Positions 8,653-17,851 of a stretch of 64,000 bases of DNA are shown here, one piece after another. A program made the translations under genes and the position numbers. This stretch comes from Clostridium lacusfryxellense (GTDB taxonomy: Bacteria; Bacillota; Clostridia; Clostridiales; Clostridiaceae): the NCBI RefSeq assembly GCF_018861735.1, contig NZ_JAHLEB010000015.1, positions 1-64,000 of the forward strand, read 5' to 3'. The notes under the pieces were generated by a model. It was not told the DNA's origin. It searched no databases and worked only from the letters and a program-made list of their open reading frames with translations. How positions within the stretch are numbered: position 1 is the first letter of the stretch; every line of letters begins with the position of its first letter.

Positions 8653-8704
8653 GGCTGTCTCACTCAAGAGTTTGATTTCTAGAGTGAGACAGTCCCTTTT
8701 TATT
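8653..8704 (+). terminator. Intrinsic terminator after the remnant operon
   Basis: GGCTGTCTCACTC pairs with GAGTGAGACAGTCC with one bulged base, followed by a T-run (CCCTTTTTATTTT). It also borders the minus-strand substrate-binding remnant. Confidence 0.85.
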
Positions 8705-8777
8705 TTAAATCTGTTACTGCTTTTTTGCTAAACATAGTGTTAATAATCTTATTAAAGACGGGCCTTTGTACATTACA
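8700..8777 (-). pseudogene. C-terminal scrap of a transporter substrate-binding protein
   Basis: The last 25 codons read QRPVFNKIINTMFSKKAVTD plus LK and stop. This closely matches the C-terminus of the substrate-binding gene at 14174 (ERPAFDKIVNTTFSTKAVTD plus IK). Upstream on the minus strand the similarity ends. It is a second, almost completely deleted paralogue. Confidence 0.75.
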
Positions 8778-8928
8778 TTGGGCATTTGGACGTGTCATGA
8801 CTTTGATTTTATATAAGTGGAATAAAAAAATAAAGGTATAATATAGAAAACTGTAACTATATGTTGTAAAATGGAAATAAAGTTTACTTAAGGAATATAT
8901 GTTATATTCTAATATGGAGGTGTAAAAT

Positions 8929-9630
8929 ATGAACGAGAAAATACTTGTAGTGGATGATGAAGAGAGCATTTTGAATGTACTTACTTGTGCATTAAAGAGA
9001 GATGGGTACTGCGTAGAAAAAGCTTATGATGGTCAAGAAGCACTGGACATGGTAAAAAGCTTTAAGCCCCATATAATGATTTTGGATTTAATGCTTCCTG
9101 TAATAAATGGATATGAAGTTTGCAAAATACTGCAAGATGAAAATATAGGTATTATTATGCTCACAGCAAAAAATGATATTGTGGATAAGATAGTAGGATT
9201 AGAACTAGGAGCGGATGATTATTTAACAAAGCCTTTTGACCTAAGGGAAGTTCTAGCAAGGGTAAAGTCTTTGGCGCGAAGGTTTAAAAAAACAACAGAT
9301 GATAGGCGTAATGATAACTTAATTGATATTCATGGTTTTAATATCAATAAAAAACTAAGGACTGTAAGTATCAAAAACTTGAAAAAAGATTTTACACAAA
9401 TGGAATTTGATTTACTATATCTACTTCTTTTAAATCCCAATGTAGTATATTCAAGGGAGCGTCTTTTAGACATTGTATGGGATATGGAATATGTTGGTGG
9501 AACGCGTACGGTTGATACACATGTCCAAAGAATAAGAAAAAAGTTAGGACATCCTTATGAACAACTAATACAGACAGTTCATGGTGTTGGATATAAAGGA
9601 GTTGATGAATTATTTGAAGATCGGGATTAA
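8929..9630 (+). CDS. OmpR/PhoB-family response regulator
   Basis: Encodes 233 residues: receiver domain (acidic pair D9-D10, phospho-acceptor D53 in ILDLMLP, Lys in LTKPFD) and a C-terminal winged helix (FTQMEFDLLYLLLLNP, then GTRTVDTHVQRIRKKLG and HGVGYKG). It binds DNA as a phosphorylated dimer. A GGAGGTG site precedes the ATG. Its stop overlaps the start of the kinase gene, so it forms one operon with the kinase, propeller and transpeptidase genes. Its target is probably this operon or other envelope genes. Confidence 0.95.
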   Translation: MNEKILVVDDEESILNVLTCALKRDGYCVEKAYDGQEALDMVKSFKPHIMILDLMLPVINGYEVCKILQDENIGIIMLTAKNDIVDKIVGLELGADDYLTKPFDLREVLARVKSLARRFKKTTDDRRNDNLIDIHGFNINKKLRTVSIKNLKKDFTQMEFDLLYLLLLNPNVVYSRERLLDIVWDMEYVGGTRTVDTHVQRIRKKLGHPYEQLIQTVHGVGYKGVDELFEDRD

Positions 9631-11068
9631 AGTTAAGCTTATAACATTTACAGCCTCACTCCTTTTAGTTGTTATATTATTTTTAAGCGTTTTTGTACTT
9701 AATGGAATAAAAAGCTATCAAGATAAGGAAAATGAAGCGACTCTTTTTAAGCAAAAAGATATGTTTGAGCAATATTTTAGTGAACGCTCGAGTTTAGGTG
9801 ATAATGGAACTAATAATACGGCACAATTAGCTAGAGGAAGCATATTTAACAAACCATGGCTTAGAAATATACCAGCAAGTGTATATGATATTAAAGGGAA
9901 TCTTCTCTCTGGATTTAAAGTAGATGGTATGGTTAATGAAAATAAGGAAAAAGCTGTTATGATTGAATCTGCCAGTCAAGGTAGAGTATCTTCTACAAAA
10001 AATAATAATATAATATACTTTTATTCCCCAATTAAATATAAAAATTCTATTGTAGCAATTTTAGAACTTGAATATTCAGTTAAAGAAAGTAGTTTATTTT
10101 ATGAAAATATAAAAAATATGTTTTATGCAGCAGGTTTTTCAGCATTAATAGTTGGTGTAATTCTTGGTATTCTGTACTTATTCAGTTTAACTCGCGATAT
10201 ATACATAATGAAAGAATCAGTGGAAAATATTCAAAAATATGATTTTGGTAAAATACATTTAGTCAACAGAAACGATGAATTAGGGGAGTTAAGCAAAGGG
10301 ATAGTGTTCATGAGTAATACTATAGAAAAAAACACCAAAGAACTTAAAATTGAGCGGGATTCTATGAGTATTGCATTAGATAAATTGCAAAAGATGGACA
10401 AGAAACAAAAGGAATTTATAGGTAATGTAACGCATGAGTTTAAGACTCCAATTACCATTATAAAAGCATATGCAGAATTAATTGGAATGTATGAAAATGA
10501 CTTGAGTTTAATTAATGATGGAACATTAAATATATCAAAAGAATGTGACCATTTGGCAACTATGGTAGATAAGGTTTTGAATTTGTCTGCTTTAGAAAAA
10601 TACGACTTTGAAATAAGCAAAAAAGAAGTCAATTTAAAAAGAATCCTTGATGATATTTGCACGCGAATGATGGGGAGAATAAAGAAAAACAACCTAACCT
10701 TTAAATCTAATATTGAAAATATCGTCGCATCAATAGACGAGGAAAGTTTGAGACAAATTATTATTAATTTAATTGATAATGCTATAAAATATAATAGTCC
10801 TAATGGAACTATAGATGTTGAATGTCATAAATTTAACAATAAAATATCTATTATTGTTGCTGATACTGGCATAGGTATATGCAAAGAATCTTTGCATATA
10901 ATTTTCGAGCCATTTTATAGAGTTGAAAGTCATAGAAGTCGTGAAACAGGAGGAGCTGGGCTAGGTCTATCTTTGGTAAAAAAGCTGGTTGAAAAGCAAC
11001 AAGGAACTATAAATGTAGAGTCTAAGATAAATGAAGGTACTATATTTACTATTGAATTTTTTGTATAG
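9605..11068 (+). CDS. Sensor histidine kinase (HAMP-HisKA-HATPase)
   Basis: Encodes about 487 residues. Order: N-terminal membrane helix (about 10-32), extracellular sensor region of about 145 residues, second helix (about 175-197), HAMP linker, HisKA with phospho-acceptor H277 in VTHEFKTP, then HATPase boxes N (NLIDNAIKYN), G1 (ADTGIGI), F (IFEPFYRVE) and G2 (GGAGLGLSLVKK). It phosphorylates the regulator encoded just upstream. The ATG at 9605 overlaps the regulator's end and has AAAGGAG only 3 bases before it. The in-frame ATG at 9581 and a TTG at 9614 are alternatives. Confidence 0.93.
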   Translation: MNYLKIGIKVKLITFTASLLLVVILFLSVFVLNGIKSYQDKENEATLFKQKDMFEQYFSERSSLGDNGTNNTAQLARGSIFNKPWLRNIPASVYDIKGNLLSGFKVDGMVNENKEKAVMIESASQGRVSSTKNNNIIYFYSPIKYKNSIVAILELEYSVKESSLFYENIKNMFYAAGFSALIVGVILGILYLFSLTRDIYIMKESVENIQKYDFGKIHLVNRNDELGELSKGIVFMSNTIEKNTKELKIERDSMSIALDKLQKMDKKQKEFIGNVTHEFKTPITIIKAYAELIGMYENDLSLINDGTLNISKECDHLATMVDKVLNLSALEKYDFEISKKEVNLKRILDDICTRMMGRIKKNNLTFKSNIENIVASIDEESLRQIIINLIDNAIKYNSPNGTIDVECHKFNNKISIIVADTGIGICKESLHIIFEPFYRVESHRSRETGGAGLGLSLVKKLVEKQQGTINVESKINEGTIFTIEFFV

Positions 11069-11153
11069 AATTTACAAAACTGTGACATTTGTTTATAATT
11101 TTGTGAAAAGTTTTTGATATTATGAGTTTATAAAGTAAAAGGGAGGGAAGTCA

Positions 11154-12476
11154 ATGTCTAGAAAAAAGATATTATCTTTAGCTCTAGCCATAGGAGTTAT
11201 CGGTGGTGTGACTACTTATGGAATAATATCTCGTTTTCGCACATCTACTACACATACTATAAAAGTAATGGAATATAAGCCATCTGCACAAATAAATCAA
11301 AATGGCTTTCAAATTGACAAATATCAAAAAATTGAAAGTGTTGCTTGGATTAATGACAATGAGGTTTTAACATTAACTAAAAAGGGAGACTCTAAAAACC
11401 CGGATTCTACGCAGCCGATAAGATACTGTAGTATCTATAATTTAAATACAAAAAGTTCTAAGGACTTTAAAGACGTAAATATAGATGAATTTATGGGTGT
11501 GTCACCTGATAAAAAGTATGTAATTTATGCAGAGGAAAGAATCATGCCGACGGTAGGAAGTGCGCAGTATGAAAAGGCTATTGATTCAGGAGATAATTTG
11601 CATAAAAATGTAAAAATATTAAATTTATCTACAGGTGAAATTACCAAGCTAGATACAGAAAAAGATAATTATGTTGCAGAATTTGTATGGGTAAGTAACA
11701 ATAAAATTCTTATAAACTATCAAGAAAAATGGATAATTATTGATATGATTGGAAAAGTGTATGCGGAGGGCAGTAAATTTGATAATGTCCAGATGGTAGC
11801 TGGGGTTGATGATATAAAAGATCTAGGAACTAGTGTAGAAGGTAAATTCTATTATAGTGGATGCGAAAATGGAAAAGAGGGAATTAATTTATGGACTATT
11901 GATGTTGTAACTAAAGAAATAAAAACTATTTTAACAAATGAATCCTTTAACTGGGCATACAAAAGGGGTAAAACAATTATAATTGAGAAAGATAATACTG
12001 GAAAACAATTATCTGCTGGAATATTTAGAAATACAACTTATCAAGCTATTATTATGGATAAATCGGGCACACAACTGCATAAAATAAAATTATCTAAAGA
12101 TAGATATAGTAAAGATTACACACTGTCACCAGATGGAAGTAAAGTTGCTTATGTAGAATATGCTGATGATATAGAGGTTGCTCCTAACCCTGCAATTGAC
12201 CCTGAGTCCAAAGTTAAAATTATAGATGTAAAGACAGGTATTACAAAAGAAATAGTTAAGGGGTCTAGTTTAAAAGATAAAGATGTAAATAATGATTATA
12301 CTATGGTTGAAGTAAACGATGAAAACGGTAAATTTATAAAAAAGAAGGTACGTGTAGGGGTGTCAATTTCGAATATTTGTTGGGATAGTACAAGTACTGC
12401 TTTATTATTTACCTATGGAGCATCTCGAGCAGGTAATACTCAAATAAATACTTATATTGTTAGTTTAGATAAATAA
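11154..12476 (+). CDS. Membrane-anchored beta-propeller (TolB-like) protein
   Basis: Encodes 440 residues. Residues 6-27 form a signal anchor after MSRKKILS. The rest is extracytoplasmic and has repeated blades of the type ESVAWINDNEVLTLT, MGVSPDKKYVIYAEE, AEFVWVSNNKILINY and YTLSPDGSKVAYVEYAD, as in TolB/WD40-like propellers. GGGAGG lies before the ATG. It is 85 bases after the kinase and 20 before the transpeptidase, so it is likely co-transcribed. It may present or regulate the transpeptidase or feed the sensor; this is inference from context. Confidence 0.75.
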   Translation: MSRKKILSLALAIGVIGGVTTYGIISRFRTSTTHTIKVMEYKPSAQINQNGFQIDKYQKIESVAWINDNEVLTLTKKGDSKNPDSTQPIRYCSIYNLNTKSSKDFKDVNIDEFMGVSPDKKYVIYAEERIMPTVGSAQYEKAIDSGDNLHKNVKILNLSTGEITKLDTEKDNYVAEFVWVSNNKILINYQEKWIIIDMIGKVYAEGSKFDNVQMVAGVDDIKDLGTSVEGKFYYSGCENGKEGINLWTIDVVTKEIKTILTNESFNWAYKRGKTIIIEKDNTGKQLSAGIFRNTTYQAIIMDKSGTQLHKIKLSKDRYSKDYTLSPDGSKVAYVEYADDIEVAPNPAIDPESKVKIIDVKTGITKEIVKGSSLKDKDVNNDYTMVEVNDENGKFIKKKVRVGVSISNICWDSTSTALLFTYGASRAGNTQINTYIVSLDK

Positions 12477-12496
12477 AACATTAAAAGAGGTGCCTC

Positions 12497-13882
12497 ATGG
12501 AAGTACAAACAACAAAACGCAAGAAATCTATAAAAATTATTATTACATCTCTCTCTATTCTCTTTCTACTATATTTGAGTATAGCAATTTATTTTAGCAA
12601 TCATTTTTATTTTGGATCAGTAATTAATGGGATTAGTGCATCAGGTAAAACTGTAAATCAGGTAGATAAAGAACTATCATCAAAATATGCGAAGTATACG
12701 CTTGTACTTAAAGAACGTGGTGGAATGATTGAACAAATTAAGGCTGTCGACATTGGGGTTATTTATAATTCAAAGGGTAAAGTTCAGGTTTTAGAAGACA
12801 ATAAGAATTCTTTCGGGTGGTTTTATGAGATATTTAACACAAAAAATTCTGAACTATCTGGCTTAGTGACCTATGATGAAAAACTATTAAAAACACGTTT
12901 TGATAAGCTCTCATGTCTGGATAGCAAGAAAATAGTCCAGCCCCTAAATGCTAACTTTAAATATTCGGATACCGGCTATGTGATTGTAAAAGAAGTTATG
13001 GGAAATAAAATAAATAGCAACCAATTATATGCAGTCGCGGCAAGTGCGATTCTTACTGGAGAAACAAAATTAGATTTAGAAACAAAAAATATTTATATAA
13101 AACCAAAATATATTTCAACTTCAAAAGAAATTTTAAACACTAAAACTTTACTTAATAAGTATATAGCTTCAAATATTACTTATACCTATGCTGGAGATAA
13201 ATCAGTTATAGGCAAGTCTATAATAAATAAATGGATTAAAGTTGATGACAAGAATACAATTATATTTGATGAAGTTGCAATGAAAACTTACCTAACTGAA
13301 CTAGATAGTCATTATGAGACATATGGCACAAAAAGAGAATTTGCTACATCCACAGGAAAAACCGTAAAGGTCAGTGGCGGAGATTTTGGATGGAAAGTTC
13401 AACGTTCAGGAGAAGTTGGAGATTTAATTGTAGCTATAAAAGATGGGCAAACAATATTAAAGGAACCTAGTTATACGCAGAAAGGTTTAAATCATGATCT
13501 TAATGATATAGGAAATACTTATGTGGAAATTAATCTTACAGCGCAGCATTTGTGGTTTTATAAAAATGGTAAACTCATTACAGACGGAAATGTAGTTACT
13601 GGTAAACCAACCAAAGATCGTGTAACACCAGCAGGAATTTATAAATTAAAATCTAAACAAAGAAATTTCACATTAAAGGGTCCAGGTTATAGTGTGCCTG
13701 TAGCGGTTTTTATGCCTTTTAATAATGGGATTGGAATACACGATTTAGGTAGAAGTGTATTTGGCGGAAATGTATATTTGACAAATGGTTCACATGGTTG
13801 TATAAATTGTCCAATTGTACTAGCTCAAAAGATATTTAATAATATAGTTGAGGGGACTCCGGTAGTTTGTTATTTACAGTAA
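12497..13882 (+). CDS. L,D-transpeptidase (YkuD) with peptidoglycan-binding domain
   Basis: Encodes 461 residues. One N-terminal membrane helix (about 12-34) is followed by a peptidoglycan-binding-4-type domain starting NGISASGKTVNQVDKEL and a C-terminal YkuD domain from about residue 345 (YVEINLTAQHLWFYKNGKLI). The catalytic motif is IGIHDLG and SHGCINCP with nucleophile C435. Such enzymes make 3-3 cross-links in peptidoglycan. It is the last gene of the two-component operon. The architecture matches Ldt-like proteins of clostridia, whose walls are rich in 3-3 cross-links. Confidence 0.92.
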   Translation: MEVQTTKRKKSIKIIITSLSILFLLYLSIAIYFSNHFYFGSVINGISASGKTVNQVDKELSSKYAKYTLVLKERGGMIEQIKAVDIGVIYNSKGKVQVLEDNKNSFGWFYEIFNTKNSELSGLVTYDEKLLKTRFDKLSCLDSKKIVQPLNANFKYSDTGYVIVKEVMGNKINSNQLYAVAASAILTGETKLDLETKNIYIKPKYISTSKEILNTKTLLNKYIASNITYTYAGDKSVIGKSIINKWIKVDDKNTIIFDEVAMKTYLTELDSHYETYGTKREFATSTGKTVKVSGGDFGWKVQRSGEVGDLIVAIKDGQTILKEPSYTQKGLNHDLNDIGNTYVEINLTAQHLWFYKNGKLITDGNVVTGKPTKDRVTPAGIYKLKSKQRNFTLKGPGYSVPVAVFMPFNNGIGIHDLGRSVFGGNVYLTNGSHGCINCPIVLAQKIFNNIVEGTPVVCYLQ

Positions 13883-13957
13883 TCGTTATTGATTATAACC
13901 CAGCTTAATTCTTAATTAAAATAATTACAAAAATGTAATGGTAGGTGGGAATAAAAG

Positions 13958-14026
13958 GTGAAGAAAACAATTATTTTAAGCTTCATTATAATGTGTATTA
14001 TTTTAGCTGTTGTTATCTTTCTATAA
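13958..14026 (+). CDS. Possible 22-residue membrane peptide
   Basis: A GTG frame encodes MKKTIILSFIIMCIILAVVI plus FL: two lysines then one hydrophobic helix. AGGTGGG lies 10 bases upstream and AAAAGG directly abuts it. It sits 75 bases after the transpeptidase and before a long inverted repeat. It may be a small membrane protein or a signal-peptide remnant. Confidence 0.35.
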   Translation: MKKTIILSFIIMCIILAVVIFL

Positions 14027-14053
14027 TAAACACATAATGGATTAATGTATAAA

Positions 14054-14167
14054 AGTATAAAATTTCTCCAGAGTGACTTGCAATAAGAAACGACAAAACT
14101 TCTGAAATTCCATTTAGGAATTCTTGTTTTAAGTTGGTTGCAAGGGATGTAGGAGAAATTTTATACT
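14054..14167. repeat. Long imperfect inverted repeat between convergent genes
   Basis: The outer 16-base arms (AGTATAAAATTTCTCC and complement) are perfect. Inside, CTTGCAA pairs with TTGCAAG and GAAATTCC with GGAATTC, so the 114 bases can fold into one long branched hairpin. It lies where the plus-strand operon and the minus-strand transporter gene converge. It may be a two-way terminator or a small non-autonomous element. Confidence 0.55.
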
Positions 14168-14173
14168 ATATAT

Positions 14174-14989
14174 TTATTTTATATCTGTAACTGCCTTTGT
14201 GCTAAAGGTAGTGTTAACAATCTTATCAAAGGCTGGTCTTTCTGGAATTAATGAGGCTTTGTAAGATTGTATTATGTCCATAAGTTTTGTTAAATTGTCG
14301 GAAGTTAATGTTGGAGTTGTTGAAAAAGCATTTATATCTCTGTAACTTTTAACAGATGAAATAAGTACAGCCTCATCTGTGCCAGGGAAATAAGATTTTA
14401 TAGATGCAACAACCTCTTTATCAGAATGACCGTTAACCCACTTTTGACCTTTGTATATTGCATTAGTAAATTTTTGTATTACTGTTGGATTTTTTGCTAT
14501 ATAAGATTTTGTAGCGAAAAAACATGTATAAGGTATTGTTCCAGCGGATGCGCCAACTGAAGCTACATTATATCCGGAATTGTCTTTTTTTAATGTACTA
14601 GCAGTGGGCTCAAATAAAGCAACATAATCACCGGTACCACCTTTGAAAGCACCTGATGTTGCTGTGAAAGCGATGTTTGTAATAAGATTTACATCAACAC
14701 CTGGTTTAAGACCGTGATTTTTCAATACATATTCAAGAGCCATTTCAGGTACTCCGCCAGGCCTTGCACCTATTATAGTTTTGCCTTTTAAGGACTCCCA
14801 TTTAAAGTTTGTTTCAGCTTTTCTAGATACTAAAAAAGATCCATCTTTTTGTGTTAGTTGCGCAAAAAGAACTGGGTAGTCTTCGCGCTTTTGATTGTAA
14901 ATGTAAATAACTTGTTCTGGACCAGCAAAACCAATATCGGAAGCTTTGCTTAAAACTTGTTGCATGGTTTTGTCTGCTATTACTTCCAT
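14174..14989 (-). pseudogene. ABC transporter substrate-binding protein, 5' part removed by prophage
   Basis: About 271 residues of an SsuA/NitT/TauA-type periplasmic-binding protein (DIGFAGPEQVIYIYNQ, then GKTIIGARPGGVPEMALEYVL and GDYVALFEPTAS). These lipoproteins deliver sulfonates, nitrate or similar solutes to an importer. The signal peptide and about 80-100 N-terminal residues are missing; an in-frame TAG lies just upstream, in phage DNA. The missing part should lie at the far end of the prophage, outside the window. The first ATG (14989) is not a native start. Confidence 0.88.
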
Positions 14990-16634
14990 AACACAAGTTA
15001 CGGGCTAATACAGTTCCACGGGGTAATACCTTACCTGAGCCGATTAAATTAATTTCAAGAATTTCAGTTTTACCATACCATACTATACTTTCAACGACGC
15101 TTAGTATTAATTCTCGTTTAGCTTCGAAGTCATCCACATAGTCAATGTAAGTTTTAAAATGTTTTAGGCTTGCAACTATTTCATCAATGGTAAATTTACG
15201 TTCATTGATTCGCTCTAGTTGCTTAGCATCTATTTGAATTGATTTTATATTGTTTTCTAATTCAATGTTTTCATTTTTGATTTTATCAATTTCTTCTTTA
15301 AACATCTCGATTATATCAGGATCATCATCCATAAGCGCTGATTTTCTAATCAAACCTTGCATGATTTTCTTATTACGCTCAATCTCTATTGAAATCCTTT
15401 CAACTTCTTTCATTGCAATATTTGTATTCTCATCTTCTTTTTCATGTAATTCAACATTTTTAATTAATAATCCTATGTCTGTATTCTTAATCGTATCAAT
15501 GACTAGGTCCTCAGCTGCATAAGCATTAAGCATTTTATTATCACATCTGTTAGAAGCTCTATTTTTCAAGTTACATCTATAATATCTCTCCAATTTACCT
15601 GATTTTTTATTGTTATGACTCCATGATGCCATTCCAGATCCACAATAACCGCAAGTTACCATACTAGCTAATAAAAATTTATTACCAGTACCAGTTCTGG
15701 GAGAAGTTTTTAACTTATTAAAATCATTAATTTTTTTACATTCTATCCAATCTTTAGAGTCTATAATTCCAATATGCTCACCTACGGAGAATATCCACTT
15801 ATCTATTGGTTGATCCTTTTTACCACCCTCGCGTTTGTTATAAACCATAAATCCATTTATACCAGGTTCGCCATATACTGTTGGATTCAGCTCCTTAAAG
15901 TGTTTGAATGCCAAAGCATCTGCAACACAATAAACAGGGTTAGTTATTATTTGTTGAACTGTTTGTCTAGAGAATTCACCACCATTTTTACCACTATAAA
16001 AGTTTTTACAGAGGTAATTCGCAACAGCACTAAATCCTTTTTTTTCAAGATATAGACTGTATATTAATTTAACAGTTTCCATTTCTTTAGGTACTTCAAC
16101 TAATTTATACATTTTTTTATCTTTACCATTACTATCACTATATTTTACAGATTCGGATTTAAATCCTAGAGGGGTTGTGCCGCCTAACCACCTTCCTGTT
16201 TTGGAAAGCTCCATCATGTTATCTCTTACACGTTCGGCTATAGTTTCACGTTCAAGCTGTGCAAATACTGCAGATATGTTCATCATTGCTCTTCCCATAG
16301 GTGAGCTTGTATCAAATTGTTCTTTAATGCTAATAAATTCTATTTTATATTTTTTTAATTCCTCAATCGTCTGTGTAAAGTCTGATACATTACGGCTTAT
16401 CCTATCTAGTCGATAACATATTAAATAATCGAACTTCTTACTTTTAGCCTCTTTCATCATTTTTTGATATTGAGGTCTTTCAACGTTTCCCCCGGAGAAT
16501 CCTTCATCTTCATATACAATAAATTTTTCAATCCCTAGAGTACTTGCATAGGACTGACACATATTTACTTGATTTTCTACACTTTCTCCTTTTTCAGAGA
16601 ACTTTGATTTACGTGAATATATAGCTGCTATCAC
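14823..16634 (-). CDS. int: Large serine recombinase (phage integrase)
   Basis: 603 codons in this configuration. It has a resolvase catalytic domain (IYSRKS with nucleophile S10; DEGFSGGNVERPQ; YRLDRISRNVSD; RAMMNISAVFAQLERE), a recombinase domain (TTPLGFKSE onward), a zinc ribbon (CGYCGSGM about residues 332-339, then CNLKNRASNRC) and a coiled coil (about 410-480). It inserts the phage at attB. Only about the first 546 residues are phage DNA; the rest is host sequence read in a foreign frame, so the integrated and free forms differ at the C-terminus. GTG start with AAGGAG upstream. Confidence 0.93.
   Translation of the reverse strand: MIAAIYSRKSKFSEKGESVENQVNMCQSYASTLGIEKFIVYEDEGFSGGNVERPQYQKMMKEAKSKKFDYLICYRLDRISRNVSDFTQTIEELKKYKIEFISIKEQFDTSSPMGRAMMNISAVFAQLERETIAERVRDNMMELSKTGRWLGGTTPLGFKSESVKYSDSNGKDKKMYKLVEVPKEMETVKLIYSLYLEKKGFSAVANYLCKNFYSGKNGGEFSRQTVQQIITNPVYCVADALAFKHFKELNPTVYGEPGINGFMVYNKREGGKKDQPIDKWIFSVGEHIGIIDSKDWIECKKINDFNKLKTSPRTGTGNKFLLASMVTCGYCGSGMASWSHNNKKSGKLERYYRCNLKNRASNRCDNKMLNAYAAEDLVIDTIKNTDIGLLIKNVELHEKEDENTNIAMKEVERISIEIERNKKIMQGLIRKSALMDDDPDIIEMFKEEIDKIKNENIELENNIKSIQIDAKQLERINERKFTIDEIVASLKHFKTYIDYVDDFEAKRELILSVVESIVWYGKTEILEINLIGSGKVLPRGTVLARNLCYGSNSRQNHATSFKQSFRYWFCWSRTSYLHLQSKARRLPSSFCATNTKRWIFFSI
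14985..15020. other. Probable left attachment junction (attL) of the prophage
   Basis: Host substrate-binding coding sequence (minus strand) loses similarity here, and the serine recombinase frame passes through the same point in another frame. Serine integrases exchange at a 2-base core, which cannot be fixed without attR or the empty site. Confidence 0.65.
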
Positions 16635-16651
16635 GATATCACTCCTTGAAT

Positions 16652-17050
16652 TTATTTATTACTTCTCTTTTGTGAGTCAGATGCGAATTGCAATGCCATT
16701 TTTATATTGTTTGAAAGCTGGACTTTTGCTTCTTCATTTAAAGGTTGCCCATGCAGCATTAAGTTCTCTTGGCTTAAGATAATATTCATGGCCTCCTCTA
16801 TATCAGTTATTACATATTCATGTTCAACTTCCATCTCAGTTAACGTTCCAATACTAACACCAAGTGCTTTTGCTATTGCAGTGATAGTATTACTCTTTGG
16901 ATTTAGAGCCTTGCCAGACTCTAACTCACTTATAGTACTTCTTCCAACTTTTTTGGTATTCATTCCAACTCTTGTGGCATTACTTAAATCAGTAATTGTC
17001 ATACCTGCTCTGTCTCTCAACTTTTTTATATTATCACCAGTTATGGTCAT
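16652..17050 (-). CDS. Cro/C1-type phage repressor
   Basis: Encodes 132 residues. Residues 5-70 form a helix-turn-helix of the XRE family (IKKLRDRAGMTITDLSNATR, then GRSTISELESGKALNPKSNT and AKALGVSIGTL). The C-terminal half is helical without a LexA-type protease site, so induction probably does not use self-cleavage. AGGAGG precedes the ATG. It is divergent from the Cro-like gene at 17306, with operator-like repeats between, and is likely co-transcribed with the integrase. Confidence 0.85.
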   Translation of the reverse strand: MTITGDNIKKLRDRAGMTITDLSNATRVGMNTKKVGRSTISELESGKALNPKSNTITAIAKALGVSIGTLTEMEVEHEYVITDIEEAMNIILSQENLMLHGQPLNEEAKVQLSNNIKMALQFASDSQKRSNK

Positions 17051-17305
17051 CTTTAAATTCCTCCTACACTTTAAGTGTAAATAGTTTTATATTTTATATT
17101 GTTTTATTCGGTATACAATACGAATCATATCATTTGTATTCGCTAAAGTAAACAGTAAATCGTTGGAATAGTTAGATAATAAAAGATATAGGGGGTATAG
17201 ATTCCCTTAACCGTCGCTCAACCGAACAGGCTAATTTTACAATGACGGTTAGAAGACGTATAGTTAGGACAAGTTCAGTTGACCGAACGAAAGGGGAGGT
17301 AAAGG
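17051..17305. promoter_or_regulatory. Divergent lysis-lysogeny control region
   Basis: Lies between the repressor (minus) and the Cro-like gene (plus). AACCGTC (17209-17215) and GACGGTT (17244-17250) form an inverted repeat. ACCGAAC occurs twice, at 17221 (in CTCAACCGAAC) and 17282 (in GTTGACCGAAC). These are candidate operators. TTGACC near 17279 abuts the Cro-like start and may be an operator half-site and not a -35 box. Confidence 0.55.
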
Positions 17306-17527
17306 GTGAAGAACAATATAGAAAAATACTTGAATTTAGCAAAAACAAAAGGCAAAACAGTAACGGAAATAATTGAAAGCTCCGGAATAGGTAGAACAAG
17401 TTTTTATGAAATCAAATCAGGGAAACAGGTACCAAAGCTAGATACCGCTATAAGCATAGCAAGAGCTTTGCAAACCAGCTTAGAAGAAATATTCCCACAG
17501 TTAAAGGAGGAACTGAAAATTGATTAA
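17306..17527 (+). CDS. Cro-like helix-turn-helix regulator
   Basis: Encodes 73 residues. An XRE helix-turn-helix covers most of it (GKTVTEIIESSGIGRTSFYE, then SGKQVPKLDTAISIARALQ). GGGGAGG precedes the GTG start. It is the first rightward gene opposite the repressor, so it likely represses lysogeny genes when the lytic programme starts. Confidence 0.8.
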   Translation: MKNNIEKYLNLAKTKGKTVTEIIESSGIGRTSFYEIKSGKQVPKLDTAISIARALQTSLEEIFPQLKEELKID

Positions 17528-17600
17528 ATTTGTTAAAAAAATTATTGATGGAAAAGAAGTGCTCATATTTATTAAGGTTATGAAAGTAACAAAAAAATAA
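17520..17600 (+). CDS. Possible 26-residue basic peptide
   Basis: A TTG frame overlapping the end of the Cro-like gene, with AAAGGAGG 9 bases upstream. It reads MIKFVKKIIDGKEVLIFIKV and a Lys-rich end: amphipathic and basic. No family is known. Confidence 0.4.
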   Translation: MIKFVKKIIDGKEVLIFIKVMKVTKK

Positions 17601-17639
17601 AGTAAGCATATCCTAATTAATAATATAGAGGAGGATGCG

Positions 17640-17810
17640 ATGGCAATTAAAGTAGTTGTAAATTACCCGCAAACTAAAGAAGGCATGCAACTTTTAAAAG
17701 AACGACAAGCAGAGGTTGTTGCTAGATCCTTAATAAGGATGCTTTCGCATTCAGAACTGGATCAAGTAATGATAAAACTAAGAGAAAATTTGTTAAGTAT
17801 CGCAAATTAG
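17640..17810 (+). CDS. Small early phage protein, unknown
   Basis: Encodes 56 residues after GAGGAGG. It starts MAIKVVVNYPQTKEGMQLL and is mostly helical, with RSLIRMLSHSELDQVMIKL in the second half. Such short early genes often act on host functions. No family is recognised. Confidence 0.6.
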   Translation: MAIKVVVNYPQTKEGMQLLKERQAEVVARSLIRMLSHSELDQVMIKLRENLLSIAN

Positions 17811-17851
17811 GACACACAAAGATTTTAACAAACAATTATCTAATGAGAAAT

